A DNA stretch of 64,000 nt from Zanthoxylum bungeanum (taxonomy: Eukaryota; Streptophyta; Magnoliopsida; Sapindales; Rutaceae): positions 17,769-81,768 of the forward strand of contig SKCR01026763.1 in NCBI GenBank assembly GCA_019454045.1, read 5' to 3'. Shown one piece after another: positions 22,393 through 35,509 of this stretch; positions within the stretch are counted from its first letter, which is position 1; every line of letters begins with the position of its first letter. Under the pieces are notes generated by a model, which did no database searches, was not told the origin of the DNA, and worked only from the letters and a program-made list of their open reading frames with translations. The position numbers and the translations under genes were made by a program.

Positions 22393-24935
22393 TGTTGGGG
22401 TTTTAGGCGATGGGCGCAGCGGAAGCGCGGGTTCGGGCGAAATCGTATTTTAAAACTTTTCAAAATATCGGATTAATTATTCAGTATCTAATATGAATAA
22501 TTAATTCATATTTCACCTAAACCTATTTATTCAATATCATATATTAACATAAATAATGAGAAAACTCGCGAAACTTTCACGAAAACTGTTTTTTCGCAAA
22601 ATTGCCTAAAACGTGTTTTTGATTGAACCGACTACCCGACAGTTATGGAAACTGCCCAGGTCAGCTCCAATAGTATCGGGGCAGTTCACGGGCAGCCTGA
22701 ACAGTGATGGAATCATCGTTTTCACAGCTGTCACCCGGTTGGCTCAAAATCCACCCGGTAATGCCGTTTTTGGCTGTTTTCGCTTATTTCAACTCCGAAA
22801 CACTTTCCGGAAATTGTGCCAACTCCCAAAATACATCCATTACATTCATAAGACATCAAAATCATCCCATAATTTCCAGTTTTAACATATCTGGTCTGCA
22901 GAACCGAAATTACTCATTTTCATGCTTTTTAATCCAAAATTCCAAGATTAATAAAATTAATCAACACACCATATTAAGTCACCACACATATGAATCACTC
23001 TAGAAAAATTATAGGCATGATAAGAGTGGTTACCACACTCTAGAATGGCAACAAAATGTCCAAAAATAATTTGAACAAATTGGATAGAAATTACAATAAT
23101 TTCATCCATTTTACACTTCACACATGCTTTTTACTACCCATACAACCACCAAAACTCAAAAGCCCCAAATTTATGTGAAAGAATAAACCCTAAATCTCAT
23201 AAGATCAACAAGGAAACAAGAAACAAATTTCTTAGCTAAGGGATTTGATGAATTACCTTTAATCCACTTAATTCCATAGCCCTTTCCTTTGGATTTCTTC
23301 TTTCTTCAAGCTTGAATCATCAAGCAAAACTTTGGGGTTTCTTTTGGAGGAACTCACGGCATTGTGCTTCCTTAGGAAGCAAATGAAAAAATTTAATTCC
23401 TTTTTAAATGCCTCTGCCGACTTAGGTAATAGTAATAGGGGTTTCTTTTGTCATTTTAATTTTTAATCCAATTAAAAATTGTTCACTTTATTATCATCAA
23501 ATCAAATTTGAACAAATATAAAGTTAAACATTACATGCCACTTGTAGCCAATTATTTGTCACCATATATCATATATAATAATGACTAATGGATAAGCTTG
23601 GAAAAAATTAATTATTTAATTATTCAACTATTAAATAATTAAACAATTAATTTACACGAATATATGTATTTTATTTACATTAAATAATAAATACATATAT
23701 TTATGGCATGTGTCAAAATCTCATTTGACAAATAATTAATGTGTATCTAATCGTATTATGTATCAAATACAAATACACAATAATTATTATCGGACAAAAA
23801 TTCCCTAATGTATGTGTTATCATTTAACCGATTAAACGATCTGAATTAACTTATTTAATCCGGTGAAGTATTATGAATAATCCGTATTATTACTATCAAG
23901 TTGCCCAAGTGCTCAACGAATACACTTCATATTGTGGGACTCTTTAAGTTTAGGTCTATCCGTCACGAAATCCAATTTCGTGTCCATAATCCACCCACTC
24001 ATAGATTATGACGACCACAGATAATCTCGCTAAACTATACAAGTCGAGGTCACTGCATACGTATAATCCCTCCGTTACAGGCTATCCGTATTATACCTGG
24101 GATATAGATGAGAATGTCAAATCTGTTCGGTATAATACAGTCGACTTTCAATTTACGATCACGAAATAACACTCGGAACTGGTTTCCGACGTTATACCAC
24201 GGCCATGGATTTACTAGATCATAAACACGTGAGGATTCCTATGCCATGTACACAGGACTGACGGATCCTGTCTTGATACGCACTGGATATCATGAGCATC
24301 AGTCCACACCCAACGAACAGGTGGAGGTCTGATCATGAATAGATCGTTGACGTGATTGCCATCAAAGTGTCGATGATAACTCATATATCCCACTGTTGTA
24401 TCTCAAGTCGAATGACCACTATGCTCGCTCAACTCGAGAAGGTTCCTATTGACGTTGGTGTACCATCTATTAGGAAACCTTCAGTGAGTCGTTCGGTGTC
24501 TTATCAAATAAACACCTACATGTCTATACGAGTCTCCCAAGACTCATGATTCATTGGGATAAACCATCGAACCAAGTCACGATATACGACATGTACTGGT
24601 CTCAGTAGATTTTACTAACCGACCAGTGTTAACAAATCTTGACCAGGAACTTTATTTAAGGATATACAACTAATAGTGCGCTTCCCAATGTCAATTACAA
24701 ACTATGTTGTAACTGCGCACTATACTGTAAATCCTAGGGTCTTTGTCTAATATACACGTATCACTGAATCAGATTCAGTTTCGATCTAATCGTAATCAAA
24801 TTAGATCGAATAAGTGTATAAAAGACAAGGGTGCTACCAGTAAAATTAGTAATATTATGGAAAATTGAACTGCTCGTATTAATGAATCGGACATAAATAC
24901 GATCCGGATTGGCACTCGGAGCACCAACCCTAACA
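22393..24935 (+). repeat. Solo LTR (family E, copy 1) inside element A
   Basis: Starts TGTTGGGGTTTTAGG and ends CCAACCCTAACA. Perfect 5-bp target duplication TTTCT (22388-22392 and 24936-24940). Removing it rejoins the Copia reading KETGF...EDLG-like, which matches element B at about 44720. It has no internal region, so it is a recombination product of a full element. Orientation plus is taken from collinearity with the second copy. Confidence 0.95.
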
Positions 24936-24940
24936 TTTCT

Positions 24941-26741
24941 CATTCCTGAAGATTTGGGAATGTTGGGCATACGTTTTGATGATACCAAACTAGAACCCAA
25001 ATCAGATAAATGCCTATTTTTAATTGGTTATCCTAGGAAACCAAAGTATAGTACTTATACAACTCACAATATAACAATGTAATTGTTGCTCTCCATGCGG
25101 TATTCCTAAGAGGAATTCCTATATGCAGTGGTAAGTGGGAGGAAAGTAAAACTCGATGAAAATCAGAGTATTACTATTCCAAGCACCGAGTCCTCACGGA
25201 ACACCAACAGTTCATCAGGGATGAAACTGTACCAATAATCTTCAAATATACAAGAACCGCGTAGGTCGGAGAGAGTCAGAAAACAACCTAGGAGGTATGG
25301 GTTTTTTATCTCACCTCATGTAGATATCAATCTTATTGGGGAAGATGAACCAGCTACGTATGAGGAAGTGATACAAGGTATCGACTCCTTTTATGGCAAA
25401 GTGCCATGAAGTCTAAAATGGATTCCATATATACCAACTAAGTTTGGATACTGGTTGATGTACCAGAAGGCATTGTGCCTATTGGTACTATATGTGTCTT
25501 CAAGGAAGACATACATGGATGGCAACATACAAATGTACACAGCTAAGCTTGTACAGAAAGGGTATCGCCAATGACATAGTGTCGAATACGACGAAACTCT
25601 TTCACTTGTTGCCATGATTAAATCCATTTGGATAATGCTTGCTATAACTGCATATTTCGTTTATGAAATATGACAGCTGGACGCCAAAACCGCTTTCCTT
25701 AACAGAAACTTTTTGGAGGATGTTTGTATGCAACATCCTGACGGTTTTGTCATACCAAAACATGCAAACAAGGTTTGCAAGTTAAATCAATCCATATATG
25801 GATTGAAGCAAGCATTGAATCCTTGGAACTAGCGTTTTGATGTAATCATAATGGTATATGATTTAATTCAAAACAAAGATGATTCTTGTGTATATAAGAA
25901 GGTTAGTGAGAGCGCACTGACAATGAATGTCCTATAAGTTGATGATGTATTGCTTCTTAGCAATAACATTCCCATACTAAAATCGGTGAAAGCTTGGCTT
26001 TCATGAAAAATTCTCAATAGAATACCTGGGAGAAGCAGGCTTTATTCTAGGAATAAAGATCTACTGGGATAGATCTAGAAAATTTGCTGACACTCTCTCA
26101 GTGTTTGTATATTTTGATATGTATATGACCTGATGTCTCATATGCTTTGAGCACACGTAGACACAATCAGGCCAATCCAGGTGAATGTCACTGGATTGAT
26201 GTTAAGAACATCCTTAAGTATCTTAGACGAACTAATGATACTTTATTAAGTTATGGAGATTGAGAACTTGAGGTGACTGGGTTCACCAGTGCAAGTTTCC
26301 AAACCGATAAAAATGATTGTAAGTCGCAATAAGGGTACGTATATAGTTTGAATATCGGAACAGTGAGCTGGAAATCTTCCAAGCAAGATACTGTTGCCGA
26401 ATAAACAATAAAAGTGGGACTTTGCTGCAGCTGAGGCAGTAAAAGAAGCATTTTGGATCTATATAATCCTAATTGGATTAGGAAAAGTTTTGTTAGCAGC
26501 TGAGCTAGGCTACAGCGCAGGCTAAAGAACCACGGTCTCATCAATGATCCAAGTATGTACTTCAACTAATTCATCTGATTCGTTCGATCATACATCGTGG
26601 CGATGTGATGATCGAATAAATCGCATCAGATGATAACCTTGAAAATCCTCTGACTAAAGTTATTTCTCAGCAGAAGTTTGAGCGACCCGTACATAGTTCA
26701 GGTGTAGGACACTTGAGAGATGGGCTATAGGCCAAGTGGGA
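24941..26741 (+). pseudogene. Element A: reverse transcriptase and RNase H remnant
   Basis: Reverse transcriptase spans about 25340-26070. Recognisable words are EDEPATYEEVIQGID, AKLVQKGYRQ, VEYDETLS, LDAKTAFLN, QHPDGFV, IYGLKQA and DDSCVYKKVSES. The YVDD box region reads VDDVLLLSN after a stop. RNase H follows at 26270-26700 with SGYVYSLNIGTVSWKSSKQDTVAE, and the pol tail ENPLTKVISQQKFERPVHSS ends near 26731. Many stops and frameshifts make it inactive. Confidence 0.85.
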
Positions 26742-26744
26742 GAT
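26733..26744 (+). other. Element A: polypurine tract
   Basis: CAAGTGGGAGAT directly precedes the 3' LTR start TGTTAAACAATT. It is the standard Copia second-strand primer site. Confidence 0.92.
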
Positions 26745-28887
26745 TGTTAAACAATTATGACCTATAGCATCACTATTTGTACAGAATATTGTGTTGTTGT
26801 ACAAATTAACTATGTGACAAAGGAAATTGCTCTTTTATCATTTTTAATTGGATTATCGAGATATATAAATGATAAAAGTCCTTATGATTAGTTCCGAATT
26901 AATAAGATATGAGACAATATTAATCCAAAAAGGTTTAATCATTAAATATCCCTAGTCGTAGTATTATCGAGACTGGACATCGATAATACGGAATAGGCTA
27001 TTATTACACTTGTGCGTGTTATGGAAGCGTAACGGCATAGTTCTCATATATTTGAGTATTGGATACTCATGCAAGTGTAATAAGAGGTTGTGTTTACCGA
27101 TGGTACGGAAACAGCTTCGCTCTGGATAGACCCCTCGGAATCCCATTGGTAGTATGACTATGTGTCTATGGGAGTCCGAATCAGGGTAGGTGTATTTGGT
27201 CTTAACCTGAGACTTGCATCGCTAATACTTGCGACAATCAATATACTTTGGTTTTGGTCGTCCGGGGCTTTAACAGGTTCTGTGTACGCCTCTTCTAGGT
27301 ATATTGAGAATCGTAGTGTATTGGGTGTGATGTCAAGATGGAAGTATCACTTCATTCATATGAAGATGATGATCATGTAGGATACGGAACTGGTACTCTT
27401 GTATGCTGCAGCTATCCGGATAATATGACAAGGTCATGATTATCCGATTATAGAGACTAGTTACCAGAGATCCGATATGTGCTTCGTACGGGGCAGACAC
27501 AATTCCAGCCCCAGGCCTAGCATGTGACATCCGATACTGGATCGTAATACGCAATACTACGTATACTACGCCTGACAAAGATTATATATTCTTTTACTGA
27601 ATATTTCTGGAGAATTGGGTAGGCACGATGCTTTGCTAGAAGCCAACCATGTCTTGTAAATCGGTAAGGACGTGGTACTGGGTACACACGTATTCGGATG
27701 GTCCGATAACCGCATTTACTGTCAACATTACCATGGATCTCTTTGGTCGCATCCCGAAGATTCACCGATGATGTTTGACTCGAACAAAATTAATATGGGA
27801 TTAATTATGAGAGAGAAAATTAATCTGGGATTAATTACGACAATGAATTAATCTGGGATTAATTAAAAGAGAAGGAATTAATATGGGATTAATTGCGTCG
27901 AGGATTTATCATGGATTAAATTCGTCGAGAGAGAGAACACGATTAATTTGGAATTAATCGGTAAAGTAAATTCAATAGTTAAATTAGATTTTTAATGTTT
28001 AATTTATTTAATTGGGCTAAAATAATATATTATATATATTAATTGAAATTAGATTTCAATGCGGAATTAAAGTTGGATTTTAATTCAAGCGAACGAATTA
28101 ATTTGTAATTAATTCGCGAGCGATTTCCGTAATAATTTTGCTAGGCATTATTATTTATTTAAATTGGATTCGATTATGTTGCGATTGAAAATTCGTTTAA
28201 TCGGATTAAACGAACCCGAGCCCGAAGTGTGCTGAGAAAGCCACTTGTATTTTGAATTAAAGTGGGTCCCACCAACTTACATCACATGTCTATCAAGTGT
28301 CAACTTGAGTGATGGAAGTGGTTGGAGGCATTAAATGCCATTTTCCCTCCAACACTTTGCCTTTGCTTTTGGAAAAAAACATATACACCTTTTAGAAAAA
28401 TGTAATTGGTAATTTTTGGTTTTAGAAACAAAACACAAAATCTTTCTCTCTCTCTCTTCTCTTTACCTTGGCCGAATGGCCTTGAAGTATCTTGGCCGAA
28501 TGGCCATTGATCTTGGACGATCGGATCACTTCTTGGCCGAATGGCCATGGTTCTTGGCTGAATGGCCTTGAACTAGGCCGAATGGCCTTGCCTCTTTAAG
28601 GCCGATTGGATCCCTCTCTCCCAAGCCGAATATTGCTTCTCTTGGAGGGTGATTTTGAGCTTATTTTGTTCTAGCTAGCACTTAAAGGAGTCAAGTGAAG
28701 GTGATAGGGATACTTACCCGAGAGTTTGGAACTCGATTTCAAGCTCCGTAGCTTCCAACACATCCAACAAAGAAGGAAAAAGTTTTGAACTCAATCCGAT
28801 CAATGTGAGTATTCCACAACTCTCTTTTGATTTATTCACACACAAATCACAACTTAGAGATCTTGGCATGTTCTAAGAAAACTAACA
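26745..28887 (+). repeat. Copia element A: 3' LTR (2143 bp)
   Basis: Collinear with the 5' LTR. It starts TGTTAAACAATT (two changes from the 5' copy) and ends AAACTAACA. It has one more ~20-bp GGCCGAATGGCC-type unit than the 5' LTR in the 28465-28590 region, explaining most of the length difference. Confidence 0.93.
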
Positions 28888-28892
28888 TTATG

Positions 28893-29177
28893 GTTGTTGG
28901 TTCCGTGTCGGGACACGTAGTTTGTGCATCGTAACTTGAATAATTAGCGTTGGAACATCGCGACGTGCCGATGTGGGCATCGCGATACGCAATGTTGTGG
29001 TGTTCTCTGGATGTTTTTCCTTTGTACGCCTATTGCGACGCGCTTCTAGCATCGGGACGCGCGTTTGACTTTGAAATTTTGCCTTATTTGATTCATATTT
29101 TATCGTTTCCATTCCTCATTTAATCTGTTGAATCATTATATTTTTTTTGACTTGTGTAATACACAAAAAATACATCA
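28893..29177 (-). repeat. Element D: 5' LTR, part 2
   Basis: Continues the Athila-like LTR interrupted by element A. It is GC-rich with GCGACGCGC-like words, then ends ...ATACATCA, which is TGATGTAT on the minus strand and matches the TGAT...ATCA termini of this LTR type. The full LTR would be about 1.26 kb. No matching target duplication with the far end (11883-11887) could be confirmed. Confidence 0.5.
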
Positions 29178-30008
29178 ATTTACTTATAAAACTAGATATT
29201 ACCGAGAAAAAATTAAGATAAAGGGACGGGAAAATATGTATATTTTAACCGCTTATCCATGACATACACAATAACATAAATATTAACATTAAATTGTATG
29301 CCACATATCACTAAATAATGATTTCAAGGTGAGGAAAGAATAAAAAGAGAATCATAATTAAATACAAATACGAGCATGATTATAAAAAAACCACTTTTTA
29401 TATGATAAGTCTCAAGTGCAGGCGTTTACAAATTATAATGTTAGATTTAATCTATGAATCCTTAGTCAAAACACACATACTCTATTTAATAGGTTTAAGG
29501 TTGGAATCTTCACAGTGGTGAGAATGAATAAATAATTCATGTAATAATTAGCATTCATACCTTATTCTAATAGCCTTCGGGTATAGTTCTATCATATTAC
29601 GAATCTTATTCTCATTCCTTTTAAGGCTTAGTCAATGGTGAGCTGCAGAGCAAAAATTAATTTTTATGGCATTTCAGATGCTCTTCTTATTCGTAATGAA
29701 ACAATATATTTATATATATATATATATAATTAAATAATTTATGTAATTATTAGCTTTCAAATATGATTTTATTAGCTTACAAGCTTTGTTCTCACAATTT
29801 TCAAGCCTTGTTCTCACAACCTTCGGCCATAGTTTTACCACCCTACGCGAGTCTTGTTTTCACCTCTTTAGAGTATAGGTAATGGTGATCCGCCAATTCA
29901 AAGCTATTGTCTATAGAAGCGATAAGAAATGTTTAGATTTTATTTTTCTTTGTAATGAATTGATATAATATATAAGGAACAGACATAGATTTTCTTTTAA
30001 AACTTATA

Positions 30009-30079
<71 letters not shown>

Positions 30080-31204
30080 TGTTACACATTTTAACTATTC
30101 TCATAGGCTATGTATATCATATTTCTCTCTTGGCTTGGTTCATGAGAGCAAGTGACAAAATAAATGGTGGGAAATGATAGATTTAGGATTCAATGAACAC
30201 ATTCATGGTAATAGTAAGGCTGGGGATCATGATTGTAACAAACCAAAAAATACATATGACATCTATATACATATAATTTTTAAGTCCTATCTAAGTTTCT
30301 CCTTAATTCTTAATATTTTGGGGCTCTCTCATTAATTTAATGAGATTCAACCAATCAAATTCTTTTCTCAAATTTTATTTTTATTTTTGATTGCTACTAT
30401 AAAGACTTTTATAGAATGTTCAATTTAATCTATTGAATGTTTATGGATTTGTTGATTCAATGTATTGATCTAATTAAAATGAATTTAAATTATGCTATTT
30501 GGGTTCATACATTTCTCTGATTACTTTCTTTGTGCATTATGTGGTTCAATGTATCGAGCATATATGGATTACGATTCAATGAATTTATAATCATAGAATG
30601 AATTGCCTGCATGAATAACACTTGAACATTAAAGGAATAAAGTTTTTTAGCTTATAAAAACTCAATAGAGATTTCTCATTAGTTATTAATTACATATAAT
30701 AGATTGATTATTTATTCAATTTCCCGTAAATTTAATAAACACAAATATCTAAGAGTTTGATAGTAGGATTTATATTTTCCCCATCACTTTCAATCTTCAG
30801 ATTTCTATATATAGGCTTTTGGCACAAAGGTTAAAATCCGGAAAAACAAATAACATAAAAAAAAAATGGTTTTCCTAATCGGTTAGGCTTCTTCTGTAGT
30901 AGCAATGAGCATATTGGACGAATGATGGAATGAAGTTGCAGTGCCAAGGCTACGGTGGACTAGAAGGGAGCTTGACAGGTGAAATCACATAGCCATTGGT
31001 GATGCTTTGTTCAATACATGTTACGAAAATTAGGTATTTTCTCCTTAAAATTGAAATTTATTATATGAATATATGTTTGTGTATTCTCAAGTTTAGTGAA
31101 TTCAATATTCATTCTGATTATCCAAAATAATATGTGCAATGCTCGGGCTCCCGACTAGTTAAAGATAATACTATTCATGTACATTAGATATTCACATAAC
31201 ATGC
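29178..31204. other. AT-rich intergenic DNA with (TA)n and an imperfect duplication
   Basis: No coding frame is recognised. About 29535-29700 and 29735-29930 are diverged copies of one segment, both with TTCATGTAAT/TTTATGTAAT, CCTTCGG, TTCTCA and AATGGTGA words. A long (TA)n microsatellite occupies about 30012-30075. It could be old repeat or true intergenic sequence. Confidence 0.5.
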
Positions 31205-31330
31205 TGTTGTGATATATGTCCAAGAACATAATGTAATATGTAAATGATATTTTATTTTAAGTAAGAAACGATACAGTTATTCATTTATTAAAATGTTGAT
31301 TTTAAAATTGTTTATTATAAATTATCATGT
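31205..31330 (+). repeat. Copia-like LTR fragment (family F), left part
   Basis: TGTTGTGATATATGTCC resembles the start of plant Copia LTRs. It is interrupted by the solo LTR at 31331 and appears to continue at 33894-33965, where it is cut off by Gypsy LTR debris. Confidence 0.45.
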
Positions 31331-33888
31331 TGTTGGGGTTTTGTGCATTAGGCACAGAGGAAGCGCGGGTTCGGGCGAAGCCGTATTTTAAAACTTTTTC
31401 AAAATACCAAATAAATTATTCAATATCTAATATGAATATTTATTCATATTTCACCTAAACCTATTTATTCAATATCAAATATTGACATAAATAAGTTGAA
31501 AACTCACGAAACTTTTACGAAAATTGTTTTCCCCCAAAATGGCATAAAATGTATTTTTGACCGAAACCAACACTTATGGAAACTACCCAGGTCAGCTCCA
31601 ATAGTGTCGGGGCAGTTCATGGGCTGCCTGAATATTGACAGATTCACTGTTTGGACAGTCGTCCCCCGGTTGGCTCAAAATCCACCTAGTAACACCGTTT
31701 TTGGCCTTCAAATCGGAAACACTTTCCGAAAATTATGCCAACACCCAAATTATATCCAAAAAATTCTAAAGACACAATTTCATCACAAAATCAGATTGAT
31801 TTTCAGGTCAAAACAGAAACGAAATTGGTCAAAAATTCATGCTTTAATCCAATTTTCACAAAGATTAATCTAATTAATCCAACACCAAAGAAGTCCCACC
31901 ACACATGAACAACTCTAGAACAATTTTAGGCTATCTAAGAGTGGATCAACAACTCTAGAATGACAAATATACTGTCTAACATTAAATTGAACCTAAATTA
32001 CTTTAATCTAGTTCAATTTCTACTCACACATGCTTAAATCCTTCCAATCCACCATCAAACATCAAAAGCCCCAAATTTTCAGATTTGTAAGAATCATAGA
32101 ACCATTCTAAGTCATCAAGAAAATAAGAAATCAAATTTCTAAGTCATGGATTATGAAGACTTACCTTAAATCTCCTAAATCCAAGCATTTTTCTTTGAAT
32201 TTTCCTTTCAAATCTTCATGAATTGTTCATACCATTTGAAACCCATTTTTGAGAGGCATTTTCTTGAGTGATGATGATCAAAAAGATAAAGAAAAATAAT
32301 TCTTTTTCTTCTTTAATAGATTGACCGAATTTAAGCCTTAAAAACATGGGTATTTTGGTCCTTTTGAACTTTGATTAATTAAATTCAAAATCAAATTAAT
32401 GATACATGCCACTAGGTTCCAATTAATAATAAACATGTGTGATAACAATTATGACAAATGAAAATTATTAAAATAATATAAAGTTAAAGGGGTGACAAAT
32501 CAAATTTGACACTTTAATCTTTAATTTAATTACAAGTGTAACAATAATAATTAAATATTTTTCATGACAATTCTGAAATTTTTTATCAATTAATTATTAT
32601 TATATATGTAATTTATTTACATTAAATAACAAATACATATATTTAATGGCATATGTCAAAATCTCATTTGACAAATAATTAATGTGTATCTAATCGTATT
32701 ATGTATCAAATACAAATACACAATAATTATTAGCGGACAAAATTCCCTATTGTATGTGTTATCGTTTAACCAATTAAACGATCCGGATTAACTCCTTTAA
32801 TCTGATGAATCATTATAAATAATCTGTATTATTCATTTCGCATTGCCCAAGTGCTCAACGAGTACACTTCATATTGTGGGACTCTCTAAGTTTAGGTCTA
32901 TCTGTCACGGAATCTAATTTCGTGTCCATAATCCACCCACTCATGAACAATGATGACCACAGATAATCTTGCTAAACTATGCAAGTCGAGGTCATAGCAT
33001 ACGTATAATCATTTTGTCACAGGCCATCCGTATTATACCTATGATATAGATGAGAACAGCAAATCCTTTAGATATAATACAATATAATTTTAATTTTTGA
33101 TCTTTAAATAACACTCGGAACTGATTTCCGAAGTTATAGCATGATCATGGATTTACTAGATCGTAAACACATGAGGATGCCTATGCCCTGTACACAGGAT
33201 TGACGGATCCTATCTTGATACACATAGGATATCATGAGCATCAGTCCACACCCAACGAAAAGGTGGAGGTCTGATCATGGATAGATCATTGACGTGACTG
33301 CCATCAAAGTGTGGAAGATAACTCATATATCCCATTGTGGTATCTCAAATCGAATGACCACTATGCTCGCTTAACTTGAGAAGGTTCCTATTGACGTTGG
33401 TGTGTACCATCTATTAGGAAACCTTCAGTGATTCGTTTAATATCTTATCAAATAAACACCTACATGTCTATACAACTCTCCCTATACTCATGGTTCACTG
33501 GGATAAACCATCGGACCAAGTCATGATATACGACATGTAATAGTCTCAGCGGATTTACTAACCGACCCGTGTTCGTAAATCTTGACCAGAAACTTTATTT
33601 AAGGATATACAACTAATAGTGTGCTTCCCAATGTCAATTACAAAATTCATTGTAATTGCGCACTATATGTAAATCATAGGGTCTTTGTCTAATATACACG
33701 TATCACTGAACCAGATTTAGTTTTGATCTAATCGTAATCAGATATCTAATCGTAATTAGATCGAATAAGCGAATAAAAGACAAGGGTGCTACCGTTTATT
33801 AATAATATTATGGAAAATTGAACCACTCGTATTTATGAATCAGACATAAATATGATCCGGATTGGCACTCCGAGCACCAACCTTAACA
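31331..33888 (+). repeat. Solo LTR (family E, copy 2)
   Basis: Starts TGTTGGGGTTTTGTGC, ends CCAACCTTAACA, 2558 bp. Perfect 5-bp target duplication CATGT (31326-31330 and 33889-33893). Collinear along its full length with the solo LTR at 22393-24935, with many substitutions and small indels. Confidence 0.95.
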
Positions 33889-33893
33889 CATGT

Positions 33894-35230
33894 ATGCCCT
33901 TGGATACTAAATATACTTTCAGATTAGTATATAAGTGTTATACATAAGAGGATTTAAATATGAAATTATAACACCTCGCTAGAGGCAAGGTACTACCGGT
34001 AGGAGACATGATTAACCCATCTCCATAAGCCTCCAAATTTATAGAAAATTGGGCATGATGTATCCTAAAATTAGATAACCTGGATCATAGTCCAGTGTCA
34101 AAATGAAATCTAAGAAAAACAATAAACAAACAAAAGGACCTCAGGTCTACCCAAACACATCAAATCAATATTTAAGGGCTTCATGCCCACATCATCTATC
34201 AACACACAAGGCATTTGTGCCCACAACATCATAAGTAATTAAACATTTACTTAATACAAATAGTGTTCTCAGCACGACAAATAAAATATTAATCATGAAT
34301 CCTAGACCTCTAAAATGCTTCATAGGACACTTGGGAAGGTGACTGCCACTTGTATGATCCACGTATTGAGCATGGCTTCTAAAGCTGTTGTGGTTGACCA
34401 ATCTAGAAGCAACCTGCAAAACTAGCAAAATGGTTTGATGTGAGTTATAAAACTTACTAAGTAACCATTCTAGTATTACAACAAATAAGTCAAACATAAA
34501 CTACAAACAAATTAGTCAAACATATCAGCAATTTATCAGAATTACTAAATTGTTACAAGTTTATATTTATTAACTCCTTATTATCTTTTATACTTTACCT
34601 ATGACAATTCACATGTCTATATTTTCATATATACATTAATCTATTAACCAAACATCTAAATCCCACAAGACATCAGTGTGAATATCACAGAATATGTCAT
34701 TTTACATCAAAACCTTTTCAATCACAAGAAACATGAAGTCACATTCTTAAACTTTATTATGAATACACATATTTGAAATCTCATCAAATTGGTAAGCCAA
34801 ATAAACTTTCTTCTATTCGATTACAAACTCACTTCAATACCAAAACAATCATCCCTTAACTTTATTTAATTACGACAATCTTACAATTGCTTAACATTTG
34901 AAATTCATATGCATTCGCACATATCATAGCACACTTATCTTATATACATGCAAAAATAATTTCAAAGTCCTCACACATATACATACATACCAATACAACT
35001 TAACAAACATGCTATATACATTTGATACCCACATCAGTTTTCAAAATCATTCATTCATTCAACTTTTGGAATGACCACGACAGAAATAGCCTTCAGAATG
35101 ACTACGAGAGAAATAGTCCTGAGATGCCCATGACGAAGATGTTTGGAATGTCACTGTGTAGATGAGAATACCTACAATAGAGGAATGTTTAGAGAACATA
35201 GAAGCAAAGAAAGGTTTTAGAACACCTCGA
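33894..35230. repeat. LTR debris (Copia F end, then Gypsy-type LTR similar to the window's left end)
   Basis: 33970-34100 resembles 256-390 (ACTACCGGTAGGAGACA, CCCATCTCCATAAGCCTC, GGCATGATGTAT). Beyond that the sequence is AT-rich without recognised coding content. Short repeated phrases around GGGCTTCATGCCCACATCAT and GGCATTTGTGCCCACAACAT occur at 34166-34230. Confidence 0.45.
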
Positions 35231-35509
35231 AAAACCAGGAAATGGATAACCCCAAAAGATTAAACAAGTTGGACAGATTAAACCGCCAAAGGATTTGGAA
35301 ATATAATTGGAACACAACGAGTTGGAACGTCAAAGGATTTGGAAATGTTTTTGGAACACCCGAATAGGAAATGAATTGGAACACCATGGATTTATCGGTA
35401 GTGTTCCAAATTCATCAATGTCCTAATTCATTCAGCTTTCCAAATCTGGCAGTGTTCCAAATTCATTGGCGTTCTAATTCCATTTAGCTTTCCAAATATA
35501 TGAGCGTTC
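35231..35509. repeat. Degenerate tandem repeat, block 1, with an internal inversion
   Basis: Units contain AGCTTTCCAAAT, GTGTTCCAAATTCAT and GGCGTTCTAATTCC. Left of about 35390 the units read GGAACAC/TTTGGAA; to the right they read TTCCAAA. The two orientations meet in a palindrome at 35373-35413. The same repeat is found at 37341-37370 and 38390-38830. Confidence 0.7.
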
